Below, one piece after another: positions 38,263-51,719 of a stretch of DNA of 64,000 bases. Location: NCBI RefSeq assembly GCF_020382885.2, contig NC_058501.1, forward strand, positions 12,435,501 to 12,499,500, written 5' to 3'. Numbering within the stretch: position 1 is the first letter of the stretch; every line of letters starts with the position of its first letter. Source of the DNA: Scatophagus argus. Its lineage: Eukaryota; Chordata; Actinopteri; Scatophagidae. The notes beneath the pieces were generated by a model. The model was not told the origin of the DNA, did no database searches, and worked only from the letters and a program-made list of their open reading frames with translations. The translations under genes were made by a program, and so were the position numbers.

Positions 38263-38268
38263 AATAAA
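38263..38268 (+). terminator. Poly(A) signal of trypsin 1
   Basis: AATAAA 69 bases after the stop codon, the usual short trypsin 3' end. Confidence 0.7.
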
Positions 38269-38269
38269 A

Positions 38270-39089
38270 ATAAATGATTGGCATCGATGTTACTCTAAGT
38301 CATTCTTCATTTTTTTGTGCTGTTGGAAATAACATACATTTACCAAGTAGGAGGATCAGAAGGAAGGAAAAGGAGGGAAGGAAAGAAGAAGGAAACACAG
38401 AGAAATTGTAATTGTTGGTCACAAATAAAAAGAGGACATATGTCTAAAAACTCAATAACTCTGCATAAATTTGAAAAATCATAAATTTACCCATTATAAA
38501 CAAATAAATCTGCCACGAATTAAATACTTTTCACTGGCATTTGAGATGAAATGCTCAAGAAATAAGTGTTTATGTAGTTTAACAGCTAAAATGCAGAGGG
38601 AGAGACCTTCAGTCCTTGCTAAATGTACATTTATAGATTGTACATAAGTACTGGGCATTACAAGAATCTTGAGGGAATGACCTTCCAAGTATTATTACTT
38701 CATAAATATAAGCATGCATAAGCACACTTGTTTCTGTTATGTTTATTTGGATAATGTCAGGGGTAATCAGGGGTTTAGCAAGGGCAATAAACAGGAAAAT
38801 CCTTAAATGGAAATATGGGTGAAAACATAGAAGTCATAAATAAAATGGTGACAGCTTATATACATGTTGATATGAAAGTTCTTGTGCTTTCCTACAGATG
38901 ACAGTATCTTTTGCACATGACTCAAGTCACGTAGTCGGCATGTAATGCAATTCATTCAAAGATAAACAGGAATTAAGAATAGTGTAAAATGCATAACGAC
39001 CTCCTTTAAACTTGGCTTTCATAAACTCAGTGTACGTGACTGGAGTTGGGACTTAATCTCACATTACTGATAAGTTAATTGTTCTCTTC
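38270..39089. other. Spacer between trypsin 1 and the broken copy
   Basis: No gene. A purine-only (GGAA-rich) tract of about 47 bases lies at about 38350-38396. Confidence 0.5.
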
Positions 39090-39105
39090 CAGGTGTGTTT
39101 TCACA
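39090..39105 (+). promoter_or_regulatory. PTF1-like element upstream of the broken trypsin copy
   Basis: CAGGTGTGTTTTCACA resembles the pancreatic PTF1 site (E-box, then TTTTC half-site). The same layout occurs before trypsin 3 at 40064-40079, so the two copies share a promoter ancestor. Confidence 0.4.
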
Positions 39106-39231
39106 CGCGTTGGACAGAAATAGATGGGTGAAAATGGAAAACGTGTGTCCTTGAGCAATCAGATAACAGAGGAACAGCGTGGATTTAAAAATGCCTGCAT
39201 ATGCTGACCTGTCATCAATACTCAGACAGGA

Positions 39232-39890
39232 AGTAACTGAGGGTTTTTTATTTTTCTGACTCTGTTCACAGTGGCATGTGAATATAAATCTTGCTTTTTA
39301 GAGTAATTCTGCCCATTTTATGACAAGGTATGAGTGAAATGATATTTATTTCAACATTTCTTTAGAATCACTGTCCTGAAAAACAAAAATTATGGCAAAT
39401 TCTCTACTCCTGTCAGACGTCACTCCCATTGAGGATCAGGACGACATAATTGTTGATGGCTACGAGTCTCTGTGCCCTACCAGGTCTCTCTGAATGTTGG
39501 CTACCACTTCTGTGGAGGCTCCCTGATCTCCGGCACCTGGGTGGTGTCTGCTGCTCACTGCTACCAGTTGTAAGTTTAGACATTTGATTTTAGGCTCAAC
39601 TGACACCAGAACTGATCCGAACTGACAGTCTTCACCGGGCTCAAACTGGCATTATTTTTTTTTTTCAAAATGCACCAAAGTCAAAGATACTAATGATTTC
39701 ATTACAATGTAAGTGTCGCATTACTTATGTTATTTAACCTCCATGTCTCTCTTTGCAACTGCATCCAGGTGCAGCCGGTGTCCCTGCCCTCCAGCTGTGC
39801 TGGTGCTGGGACCCGCTGCCTGATCTCTGGACGGGGCAACACCAGCAGCTCTGGAAGTCAGTAAAAGACTGTAAATATAACTGGAACATA
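39232..39890 (+). pseudogene. Trypsin pseudogene (middle copy)
   Basis: Exons 1-3 are still recognisable. The start codon of exon 1 is lost. Exon 2 has a 10-base deletion shortly after the activation site, and DDK-IVGG has become DDI-IVDG, so the zymogen could not be cleaved normally. Most of exon 3 is gone, including the catalytic Asp, and exons 4 and 5 with the catalytic Ser are absent. The SAAHC segment survives. Intron 1 and the promoter resemble trypsin 3 rather than trypsin 1. Confidence 0.9.
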
Positions 39891-40063
39891 CCTTGGTAAG
39901 GTAACATACCTTGAATAACAATAAAAGAGAAGCTAATAGCAGTAATGAAATATATTTCAAGATAAATATGTGAAATAAAGCCTCCAGTGTTTAAGGGTTT
40001 ACTGTATGTACATATGCACTCATGGTTGGAAATTACATTATCAGTATGTTGGCACTGAGCCTC

Positions 40064-40162
40064 CAGATGTGCTTTCACACGTTACTCAACAAGAAAAAGG
40101 TAAAAATGTAAATACATGTCGTTGGTCAATCAGATAACAGATGGATGGAGTGGGTTTAAATA
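40064..40162 (+). promoter_or_regulatory. Trypsin 3 promoter: PTF1-like site and TATA-like box
   Basis: CAGATGTGCTTTCACA at 40064-40079 resembles the pancreatic PTF1 element. TTTAAATA at 40155-40162, 54 bases before the start codon, is in the right place for a TATA box. Confidence 0.5.
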
Positions 40163-40208
40163 GGCCTGCACAAACTGAGCTGACACTGAGGCTCAGGCAG
40201 AAACCATC

Positions 40209-41404
<1,196 letters not shown>

Positions 41405-41453
41405 AGCCCCCTCAAAGTAACTTGATTTTGGACAGAAAGCTGTATCGCCCTTT

Positions 41454-41459
41454 AATAAA
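41454..41459 (+). terminator. Poly(A) signal of trypsin 3
   Basis: AATAAA 50 bases after the stop. It faces the 3' end of gene E about 330 bases away, tail to tail. Confidence 0.65.
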
Positions 41460-41784
41460 TTGAAAAATCAGATAACTCGTGTTTCTTATGTCAATAACAG
41501 TTTATATGTTGACTGTTAAAATATGTTGCAGCAACTGCTTTTCAAGCAAACAAACCCCAAACACAGCTCTTTAGACTACAGGTAGTAAACTGTGGTTATG
41601 CGGTTATTTTTTTTGTTAATCAGCAGTACAAGAATTTTTGTACCTTGACCTTCAGCATCATATCACCATAGTAAATATTTTTAGATTTAATTATCGAGGA
41701 AGAGTGTTCATCTATTGACATGTATGCACACAATTTGGCCTCCAAATACGGCAAGCAACATCAGAAATTTATAGAAAAGTGACT

Positions 41785-42832
41785 TTTATTAGTTTTAAGA
41801 CAAACCATAACAGAAATTCATGTACAACAGAGCAGGGCGTTCATGTGTAAAATGCAAATTTTTCATGATTCCACCAAAATCATCATTGCCAAAACCAATT
41901 ACAGTAATGGATTTTGGACAGCACTTGTGTTGCACTTGGTAAAACAGGTGCAAAATGTGCGCTTGTCAGCGATTTCAGCCATCTTATTACAAGTAAACAA
42001 AAAGGGTAAACTCAAACACGTGTATCAGAAAAGCTCATATTCACCTCACTGGAGACCAGGACAGAACAAATCTGAAGTTGGTAGAACATTTCTGAAACAT
42101 TTTGAGTTACAGTTTCACAGATGTAAGTCAAGAAAGGACGTGCGATTTGAAATGCACACGTTTCATATTACATTCACAGTGGCCACACAGTGAATGTATG
42201 TATCATGATAAGGTGAGTGTTTGTAAAACTACACAGCTAGTATTCATGTTAACTTTTTATACTATTCACTGAAAAGACAAGATGCATTACAAAATCTGAA
42301 CGAAAAAAATCTCCACAAACAAAAGTTCTCTGTAGGTTCGGCCAAATGAATGCAGCAACAAGGAGTTTATAAATGAATTCCTCCACCCTTCTGATCAGTT
42401 ATTGTTATTGATATTGTCCAGCGCTTGATATGCAGGGGAGTAAAGATGCAAAGATGCTGCAGCGCAACAATGATGAACGAGGGCTCAAAATGTTTCAGTG
42501 GTTATTTCACTCGCAGAAATACTTTCAAATCAAACTCTTATTTTGCATTATTCATTTACATAAAGTATAATTTCAGTTTCCAGTACTCAACAACTAACAG
42601 AGTTTTCTGTTTTTTAACTCGTACATTCAGTGTTTTCAATCTGAAAACTGACAGACGTGACCAGTTGAACACCTGAGTGTAAACAAATCTTCCAAATCCT
42701 TTTTTGATGCATTTCAGTCTCCCTAACTTTTCCAGGTGTTAAAACAAGGCAATGTTTCTACATGGTCTAATCTAGGACTACAGGACCCTTATGCAACCTG
42801 TAAAAAGGGGGACTGGATCTCCTTTCAGGCTG
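41785..42832 (-). other. 3' untranslated region of gene E
   Basis: A minus-strand AATAAA at 41785-41790 would give a 3' untranslated region of about 1.05 kb. No separate gene was seen in it. Frames at 41843-42193 and 42425-42676 on the other strand look random. Confidence 0.45.
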
Positions 42833-45800
42833 TTACACTTCACCTCTTGCATGTTGCAAATAATGCTGATAAAGGTCTGAAATGACAGAATATGCATTAC
42901 CACACACAGCGCACCTAACGTCGTCTGAAGATTCATTTGAAATGCTAGAAGTTCGGGCAACGTGTTTTTTCACAGTTCTCAAAGGAGTAATGGGTTTTCC
43001 TTGTGAATGTTCACCTGTTGTTTCATAACTCGTTTCTATATCTTGGACTGAAAGTGTGTTGCCTGGACAAAGGGAAGTCTTATCCAAACCCAAATCGTGA
43101 TTTTGGACAAATGAACTCTTGGGTGGTGGAGACGGCTCTTGAGGAACTGGATTTGATAATTTGATTAAGGGGCTCAGAGGAAAGGCTTTTTCCTCAGGTT
43201 CTGGATGCAGCGTCACTACGCAGTTGTCTGCAGGAGGGCTCAACATTTTCTTGTTAGACTGTGAAGTATGATCGTCTATGGACAAATCAAAATCAGAATC
43301 CTTTTGCGAGTCTTGAGTTGAGGAATGACAAAGCTGGTGATTGAACAACAAATCAAGAGTCTTAAAGCTGCATCTGCACTGTTCACACTGATAAGGCAGA
43401 AACACTTTCTTAGGCCTCACCTGAATCCACTGGAACTCTGGGTGCTCACTCATGTGTTTCTTGTATAGCTCCACAAACCGAAAACCTCGTCCACACCGAG
43501 GACACGTGAAGCGCCCACGTCTCTGTCGGTGGACTCTCTGATGATGCCACAGTTTTTTCCAGTTTTCTAAAGTCTTACCACAACAGGCACAGGTGTAACT
43601 TTGACCCGGTGCGTGGGTGAGCATGTGGGCCCGGAGTCTGCCCATGTGTCTAAACAGTCGCCCACAGCTGGGACATAAATATTTCCTGGGGTCAGAACGG
43701 TTATCTAGTTCGTTTAACTTTGACACGAGGTGTGAGAGAGGGTGAGATGGTATCACCGTTGACTGGAACGGCTTCTTTAAATTAGCAATGCGTTTCTTGC
43801 GGCTGGCCTTTTTTTTCTGCGTTTCACAATTTGCAGGTGTGAGAGGAGACGCTGAATTGTGACTTGATGAATACCTAAGTGCGGGCACTGTGTACTGTAT
43901 TAGTGACATTGTCTCTTCCTCTTTAATCGCAGAACTGGAGGCGGGTCTCCCGCCTCTGCACTGACTGTGATGGGAGCTAAATTCTGACAGCACACCAAAC
44001 AGCTTGTCACAATACACGCAGCGATAGAGCTTCGCACCAGTGTGGGCCCTCATGTGGCTGTTGAACTCTTGCAGACTGTCAAAAACATTCTTGCAGATGT
44101 GGCACGTATACGTTAGCGGAGGCTTTGCTCGTCTGCTGGGCTGTAACTCGTCACTGCTTCCCGAGGGTTTACAAATGTGATTTTTTGCATTGCTATAATG
44201 AGTGAATGATTTCTCACAACGCGTGCAGTTGTAACGCTTCACAGACCAGTGTGTCAGCTCATGAACACGGAGGAAATAGGCCTGACCGAAAGCTTTACCA
44301 CATATATCACATTTATAAGGCTTCTCTCCAGTGTGGACGCGCACGTGTCTTATGAGGGCAGATGGAAATCGGAATGTTTTGCCACAGTACTGGCACACTT
44401 TTCTCTCTTTCTTTTCTGGGGAAACTGGCCTGTGAGGTGCAGGACCGTCTTCATGGTCGTTCCCTCGGCTGTGCTTTTCAGATTTGTTGCTCTCAGAGTC
44501 CTGGGTCAGCACATGTGCATGCGTCTTCATATGAGAGGCATACTCAGAGCAGGAGAATTTGATCTTGCAAAGTGGACATTTTTGATACATGTTGTTCTTT
44601 CTGTGCGTCTTGAGATGAAGATTTAAGTTAGAATTTTTGCTAAAACCTTTGCCACATTCAGGACATTTGAAAGGTCTTTCTCCTGTATGAACGCGCTGAT
44701 GGATGACAAACTGAGAGAGAAATTTAAATGTCTGACCGCAGTAACCACATTTCAACAGTGTTTTCCCCCCTTTTTTAATATAAATGACATTTACGTTGTC
44801 ATTTGCGTTGCCCTCCTTATTTACATCACCACTGTCTGTTTTTTGAGTGTCACTACTGCCTCCATGGCCTTCTATCAGTTGTGCTCTCTGTAATAAAACA
44901 TTACTTATCCTCCTCCTTCTCTTGCCACCTCTCTTGCGCCTGAAAGTGTTTTGCTGACTGTACTGAACCTCAGATCTAACTGCGCTGTTGTCATTGTATT
45001 GTAAAGATGTGGGACTATTTGACTCTGACACAGGAGTTACATGATCCAGTGCTACCTCTATATTCTCAGCCTTCACAGCAGGGAGGACCTCAACGGGCTG
45101 AGGTGGCTGTTCGGGGGATGCTGCTACAACATCTGTGCCAGAGGATTCTGTAGCCTGCAAGTTTGCGTTCTTTGGAGATTCAAGACTGTTTTCTAATTGG
45201 GCCTCCTCAATGCCATTCGTTTCAGCTGACTGTTTTATTTCAGGGTCATCACTCTGAAAAGGGTTCACCAAATTCACATGGTTCAAATCCTCTGAGGGAA
45301 CAACTTTAGGCTCAGGTGATGGCGGGGAAGGCAGTTCTGTTTGTGGTAATGGATCTTCCTTTTGTTCTGTCTGCTGCTCATGTTCCTCTCCAGACTGTGG
45401 GTAGTGTTGATCGTCCTTCCTATCTTTATCAGCCTCTTGTTTGTCAGTGTTGAGGTCCACCTGCTTATCTGTCTCTGTTCTCTCCCCACAGCACGTGTCA
45501 TTGCTCAACACTGACGAGGCTTCCTGGGAAACATCCAGTCTGGACACTTTAGCTGGAACTTGCTGATCAGTCAGTTTAGCCCTTCTTCTTCTTCTTCTCA
45601 CACCTTGAAAGTTCAATGTATTATTACATTCTGTAGGAGTAATTTCAATCTTCTTGGAGACTTCCTTGCTATCGGATTCTGTCTTTCCTTCCGAAGTTGC
45701 AGGGTGCTGTTCTCCCCTACTCCTCAGTCTCCGCACAGGACCGCTTACATTATTAGTATTAGGAACATTGGCAGCAGCGGCCTTAGCAACTGCTGCAATT

Positions 45801-47024
45801 TCTGTTTTTCTTGGTCTTCCTCTTTTTCTTTTTGACAGCACAGGTCCACTGTCTTCTACTTTACCATCAGAGACAGTGTGAGGACCAGGTATGTCCTCAT
45901 GAGGTAAATTATTGAAAAGCGGGCCGTCTACTGTGTCGGGCACATTACCATTGTTGTGGTTCTCTAAGCATGTTGGCAACGGTACTGTTGTGTTGATCTC
46001 CTTGTACTGCACTACATCCTGACCAGCAGACTCTGGATCTTTTTTGCCTTCAGTCAGCAACGGCCTTCTTTTACGAGGGCGCCCACGTCTTCTGCGGACC
46101 TCCACACGCCGTCCACGGCTTGCAGATGACACACTTGCAGCTTTCACTTGAGACTTTGCTTCCATCCCTACCTGGGGCGTTATGTGTTCACTGTGCTGAC
46201 AATTTATTTCGCCTACTGTTTCGGAGTTAACAGGGCCATCAGACTCCGAGTGCCCCGATGAGTGGAATTCAATTGCAGGTTGAGTCAGTTCTGCTGCCTT
46301 CATTTCTTCTCCCCACCTGGAGTCCAAGCCTTCCTCACTGCATCTCTTGTCTTCAGGTATCTGTGGAGGGAAAAAAAACGCATTTGTCATAATTGTAGTA
46401 GTGGTATTGTTACACAAGGTAGCATAAAAAAATAAAGGCATACAAAAAAAGGAATCAACAAAAATGTGACTGCATTTAGAATTAATTCTATGGCATTAAT
46501 GTCTATATATAGACTGTATTCAGTTGGATTCTACAGTCAGGTGTACATAAGAGCATAAATATCTCAATATAATATATAAACAAACTGTAGTATTAAAGTT
46601 TAAGTTTATTTCAAACTGCCCTCCCTTCCTTTGGAGAACCAACATAAACACAACAATTAACTGCACAATTAAATAGTGAAGATGTAATATACACTACTTG
46701 TTCAAAAATGATTACATGAAAATTTCAGGAAACAAAAGCACTGCAATGGAAGTCCACACATAAGGACTCAGGTTTAGAGGTTTTTAATACATAAAATGCA
46801 TCCATGCATTCCATTAGCAAGTTTCTGCAGAAATTGTGCCGTATACTGCAATAAGCAGCATAACTTTTGGGGTGATACATCTATTTTTTTTTTTTCTCAC
46901 TGGCTACCTGCTTGCAGTCTGAAGGGGCATGAACGGAACTGCGAGGATGCGATGCCACAGAGGTTAACTCAGAGACTGTATTTTGGTCACTGCTTCCTCT
47001 GCTGAAGGACATTTTACTCCCCAT
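42833..47024 (-). CDS. Gene E: 13-finger C2H2 protein with two AT-hooks
   Basis: Coding exons 47024-46908 and 46360-42833, joined in phase 0, give 1214 residues. The start is MGSKMSFSRGSS. Two AT-hooks (RRGRPRKRR and KRGRPRKTE, about residues 135-240) should bind the minor groove of AT-rich DNA. Thirteen fingers follow: CGYCGQTF, CPECGKGF, CPLCKIKF, CQYCGKTF, CDICGKAF, CTRCEKSF, CHICKNVF, CVYCDKLF, CPSCGRLF, CACCGKTL, CPRCGRGF, CEQCRCSF, and a final CAVCGNAY ending HYLQHARGEV, the ZNF576-like signature. A few have TGEKP linkers. Long acidic and Ser/Pro regions lie between blocks. Likely a nuclear chromatin-bound regulator. A short upstream frame may control its translation. Confidence 0.85.
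46361..46907. other. Second intron of gene E
   Basis: AT-rich, with a long T run near 46884. No repeat or RNA gene was recognised. The open frames on the other strand are chance. Confidence 0.5.
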
Positions 47025-47257
47025 GTCAAGAGTCTGTGGATTAAACAGTGACAAGGAGGTTGTAACTCATAACAGTAACATGTAATCCTAGAGCAAAGTA
47101 ATGCTCGATTAACATGCACTGCTTTGCCAGACTTCAATGTTTCTCACAAAAGAGCCAGAAAATGTCATAAGGGATTTCCTAATCAAAACCTGATCAGAAA
47201 GACATGCCACGTATCAGGGTTTGAGACCGATTTCACAAGAAATCGTTGAACTGGAAA

Positions 47258-47545
47258 AGTGGTGGAAAGTAACGCAGAATATTTACTCACATACTGAAAC
47301 ACAAGGAGATACTTTTTTGGGTAATTCTTCTTTGACTTACCTAATATTTCACTTTATTTCAGAGAAATATACTGCACTTTTTACATTAGTCACAGTTTAA
47401 CACTTAAAAAACACATGAGCATCTCATAAGTGATGATGCATCTTTGCAGAAAAATCTGCCTCCTGTTTTAAAATTATATAAAATAAGCTTGATCACCATT
47501 AGCTACATCATAATATTCTGCTAACATGTTAAGGTAACAAAAATA
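47258..47545 (+). repeat. Diverged copy of the abundant teleost AGTGGTGGAAAGTAAC repeat
   Basis: It begins AGTGGTGGAAAGTAAC, then ttactcacatactg and later tttcagagaaatatactgcac. These match in order an interspersed sequence found at high copy in many fish genomes. It lies in the 5' intron of gene E and is too diverged to show ends. Confidence 0.55.
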
Positions 47546-49776
47546 AGAACACGACAATATGAGTGAAAACAGAGCTAAGGAGATATATGAATAAAAGAGC
47601 AACACACTCAAGGAAAGGGATATTCAACATAATGAAAAATCTTGTAATTAAACAAAACTGCTCCTTTTCTTCAAGTGAAGCTTGTGCATACTGTTTCTCT
47701 GTTCACCACCGCTCACACATAGCATGAAATGGAAAGTTTGTGTACCACTTCAGAACCTGGAGAACAAACTACAACAAGTTAACGAGACTCAAAGTTCTGC
47801 AGTTTAAAAAGCACAAAACGTGTGCGACTGATGAATGTAACATCTACACTCCTTTGTCGAAACGGACTTGTGGCTGTGAATGCCTGCTCGCCTTTAGCTC
47901 CTGAACATTTCTTCTTATGGGAGTCTGTCTTGATACACACAGCAAAAAAAACAAGGCTTTTTGATTGTGATTACCAGTGCTCACACATAGACCCACCAAG
48001 ACACGACCGCGTCCTAATGGGTCACTTAATGTGTCATTTCAAATACCCATGAACGACCCGGTAATTTCAGAACACAGCTAGCTGCTACTAGCTGTTATTA
48101 TTGAAAGCTACCAGCAACATGACTAACAATGTAGGCGTTATCTTTTAGTAGGCCAGATTGCTAGCTCCGGTTATTTACCCTAACAGGCCAGACGAACCTA
48201 ACTTCTAAGTACACCTTTCGTTTTGTTATCAAGGCCTAAGGATATTATATATAAAGACGGGTTACTAAATATGATGGGTGGTAGTAAACACAAAGTGCTT
48301 GCCTGCGTGGGAGAGATTCAACACTGGTCTCTGCGTAGCCATGCACTGACCGCTGCTCAACTAGCTAGCACTGGCTAACTTAAAAACAACCACATGCCTT
48401 CGTTACGTGGCTGACTAGCACTTTTTACAAGCGTGCATTGGTGTGGGAGCTGAGCCGATCATGTAGACCCGGCTTTCTCTTCTGTTCTGAGCCGTTTTCG
48501 GCAGTGAGCCACTCGATATCCACGCACAAAGCAACACGAAAAAGTGTCAATCACGCCGAGCTCTCAGAGTGGACACTTCAGGTACTAGGGGAAGTTTGGG
48601 AATCGTGACTTTTTCTGCAGAAGTTACTTCAGTAGTGGTACTCGGAGCACTTCTGCCGTGGCTGGTTTCAAAGAGAGTCGTTGCAACAAATTTATTTATG
48701 CGCCAATATTTTTTTAAGCTTAAGGTGCTTGGTTTTCGATGCTCACACAAATATGATAGTGCAGATTATTTGCACATTATACACTATTCTTGTGTCATCA
48801 AAAACAGGTTGAATAAGCGGAATGTATAAACTGGAGTATTTCAAGACGTCGTGGTCTTTTCGCACATCTTGCGGTCTAGAACATTGACTATTATATATTT
48901 GATGTAACTGAACGTACGCTTTAGAAAAAGGCGAGTCTCTAAACAATGTTCCGCTCGCAACATGTCATTGGAACTGTACTCCGTAGGCTGAGATAAAATG
49001 ATACACGAAGACTAAATACAAACAAGTACATGAAGCATTAATACATTATAAAGTCCTAATTAAACTGCACAAACACACAAATGGTACTTGAACGCATCCA
49101 CTCTTTCGGATATTTACCTCATCATAAGACGACGCACAACAAGGCAATGTTTTGCACTAAATAGCCCCCTCTGCTGGAAATTAGGGGCACAATATAAACC
49201 GTGACCACATCAGAGGTACAGGGGCGTAAATGTAAAAAGTAATGTTGTCATATTTCTTCCATCAAATCAAACAGTATTTTGACAAACCTACTTTTGTTAT
49301 CTCTATGTCAATTTTATTTTTTAAATTTCATTTATCTTCAATATAGGAATCTATTATCACTTACACACTTCTGTCATATTCTAATTTGCACTTACTGCAG
49401 TTGGCAACAAAAACCGCACTTAAAGCCATACACATCATCCCCTGCCATTGATTTATACTTTAAATAATCTCAGGTTAAAAGCATCCTATGTTGAGCCTGT
49501 TTATCATATGAATAACCTAGCTGAAACAGTTATATGCTACATTATTCCAAGAACACACACACACAGTCAATTTGAAAATATAGTTTAATATAACATATAC
49601 TGGAATCTTAAAGTCTGACAGAACTGGAAAGAACAAACAAGGTGGTAATTTCCCACAGCCTCACAACATTCTGCTCAGACTAAAAACATAAAAAACCCAT
49701 ATAATACAGTACCTGGTTATTCCACCAAACATGGATAAACCATGTACATACATTTTAATAATAAACTTTATTTACT
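47546..49776. other. Gene E 5' region and spacer to gene F
   Basis: Gene E's promoter probably lies near 48340-48500, with some CpG. The rest holds no gene. The minus-strand frame at 48547-48750 has no domain or phase-compatible partner. The 3' untranslated region of gene F enters at about 49780. Confidence 0.4.
48303..48342 (-). other. 5' exon of gene E with upstream short frame and a GC-AG donor
   Basis: The minus strand reads ATGGCTACGCAGAG and ends ACGCAG followed by GCAAGC, a GC-type donor. Splicing to the acceptor at 47034-47035 gives a 15-residue frame that stops one base before the main ATG at 47024. This is a proposed exon; no GT donor fits better. Confidence 0.45.
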
Positions 49777-49782
49777 TTTTTT
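49777..49782 (-). terminator. Candidate poly(A) signal of gene F
   Basis: AATAAA on the minus strand, about 265 bases after the gene F stop. Confidence 0.45.
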
Positions 49783-50047
49783 GATTTACATATCCTATGT
49801 GTCAATATTGGACTGTTCACTGGCAAAAGAAATCATCATAATTAAGATGTGTGTTTACTGTCATTATCCATCTTACACTTCTTAGTCTTTGAACACAGAG
49901 AAAGGCAGGAGGTACCATGTTCCTGTACACTGAACCTAAGCAAGTAGATGTTGTTCAACCAGGAGACTGCCATCTGCTAACTTTAAGCTCTTGGTCCATA
50001 ATTAACATAAAATGTGCCATGCAAACTGGATGTGCTTTCTAGTTTTG

Positions 50048-51646
50048 TCAAGTCTTAATAGGGACAGATGAGGTTACTTGATAAATCATCTCAGCAGGTT
50101 TGTCTGGTCCGCTTTCAACGATGTAACAATCATCTTCCATATCCACTGCTGTTTTCCGACTCGCAGGACCCACCCCTTGCCCTTTGTCCAGACCGACCAC
50201 CATGACATGGTTTTTCTTTATGTTTCCAGAAGCTGGAACCCCAAGCTGTCTTTCACCATTCATCTGAACAGGATTCGGGCTTACCATTGGTGTCACTCTC
50301 TTTAGTTTGTAATGCTGTTTACCACTGTGCATGTGCTGTGCCATAAATTCCTGTGCTTTAATACACTTATGCCTCTGAAGTAGCTGAGCAGTTTCAAAAG
50401 GAATATGACAGACTCTACATGTGAACCCGTTTGATACAGAGGGTGCCTTTATTGGTTTGTTCGATACACCTGACGTAGAGTTCAAAGGTGCCTTGAGCTG
50501 TCCAGAGTGACTAACAGGAAGCCTGCTGCTGCTTTCATTAGACCAACTCTGGCTCTTCGGTGGAAGGGGGATAGGGACTTGAGGCCTAGATGCACAGGTA
50601 TTCTGACTGTTCAGCTGCAGTGGTGGATTAACATGAAGCCGCCCATTGCTTTGACTGCATGTTCTGATATTCTGATTTTTTAACTGCAGGGTGGAAGTAA
50701 CATGAGGTGCCTGACTGCCTTTACTGGCTGCACTGAGATTCTGGCTTTTCATCTTGGGATAGATGGTGGACTGAGCCCCCCCACCACTTGGATTTGGACT
50801 CCTGTTTGTATGATTTGCTTGATTTAGCCTCAGAGGTCTCGCAGTGATGATTCTGAATTTAGTCGTACTGTTGGGTGAGTTACAAACATGGAAGCGAGGC
50901 ACTAACTTCTTGCTAGAGAGCAGCAGCCCGCACCCTATACAGCCAGAAACTTTGTCAATGACATGAGAGCTGTGGTGGGATATGAGAGAGGTCTTTGTCA
51001 TAAAACACTGCCCACATTTACCACAAGTGTAAGGCTTTTTCTTGTTAAATTTGCGCACCGTTTGCAACAACACAACTGGCTGGTAAAGTGTCCAAAGATC
51101 CACTGTTGGTGCACCCACATTTGCAAAAATATCCTTCATGTCTGTTGTAGATGAGATAGGATTTGGGAGACATCTTAAAGATGCTTGTGACAAAGAAGGG
51201 TACAACCCAGGCACTTGTGAAATCTCTTCAGACTGCTGGGAAACTTTTGGCATAATGGGGACTTGGAGCATAGGCTTCACCGGCAAAGAAATGGATGCCA
51301 TATTGTCCCGTTTAGGTGCATTCCAAACAACTTCGCCTGTCTGAAGTCTTTTCAGCTGCTCCTCCTCTTCTTTGCGCTTCTCCAATCTGCGCTTCCTTAT
51401 TGTTTCATGATCAAGCACTTGGTGTCCTGGTTCATGTGTTGTACTGTGCTCCAACATATCTTTGTATTCAGTAAACTCTGTTCCACAGGAGCAGATGAAA
51501 CTTGTAGCAGAACACACGTGTTCCTCCAAACATTTCCGATTTGCGAATATCTGCTCGCAGCTGAAGCAAAAACGACCGGCATCCATTAAATCTCTGCCTA
51601 GACCATCTTCCATAATATTTTCCAATGTTTGCCTCGCTCTCTCCAT
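50048..51646 (-). CDS. Gene F: five atypical zinc fingers, paralogue of gene G
   Basis: One coding exon gives 532 residues from MERARQTLEN. The acceptor and a short 5' leader lie just upstream. The open frame runs further back, but the proposed upstream exon has an in-frame stop. Fingers: C-x2-C with His and final Cys (CFSCEQIF...HVC, about 25-45), a CxC finger (ICSCGTEF...HSTTH, about 50-72), a charged helical segment (RKRRLEKRKEEEEQLKRL), then CGKCGQCF...HHSSH and GCIGCGLLL...HVC (about 205-256), and CRVCHIPF...HKC near 415. The order and spacing match the first half of gene G. Ser/Asn-rich linkers. Likely nuclear, function unknown. Confidence 0.75.
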   Translation of the reverse strand: MERARQTLENIMEDGLGRDLMDAGRFCFSCEQIFANRKCLEEHVCSATSFICSCGTEFTEYKDMLEHSTTHEPGHQVLDHETIRKRRLEKRKEEEEQLKRLQTGEVVWNAPKRDNMASISLPVKPMLQVPIMPKVSQQSEEISQVPGLYPSLSQASLRCLPNPISSTTDMKDIFANVGAPTVDLWTLYQPVVLLQTVRKFNKKKPYTCGKCGQCFMTKTSLISHHSSHVIDKVSGCIGCGLLLSSKKLVPRFHVCNSPNSTTKFRIITARPLRLNQANHTNRSPNPSGGGAQSTIYPKMKSQNLSAASKGSQAPHVTSTLQLKNQNIRTCSQSNGRLHVNPPLQLNSQNTCASRPQVPIPLPPKSQSWSNESSSRLPVSHSGQLKAPLNSTSGVSNKPIKAPSVSNGFTCRVCHIPFETAQLLQRHKCIKAQEFMAQHMHSGKQHYKLKRVTPMVSPNPVQMNGERQLGVPASGNIKKNHVMVVGLDKGQGVGPASRKTAVDMEDDCYIVESGPDKPAEMIYQVTSSVPIKT

Positions 51647-51719
51647 GATCAGGCTGTGGATGTGCTCACTGATGATGTGGAGCTCTGTACAGCACCTACC
51701 CTGCGGGAGATAGATATTA

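Noticed and set aside
48547-48750. 67-codon minus-strand frame in the E-F spacer
   Set aside because: No domain, and it has no phase-compatible partner. It overlaps a plus-strand frame of similar length, as expected by chance.
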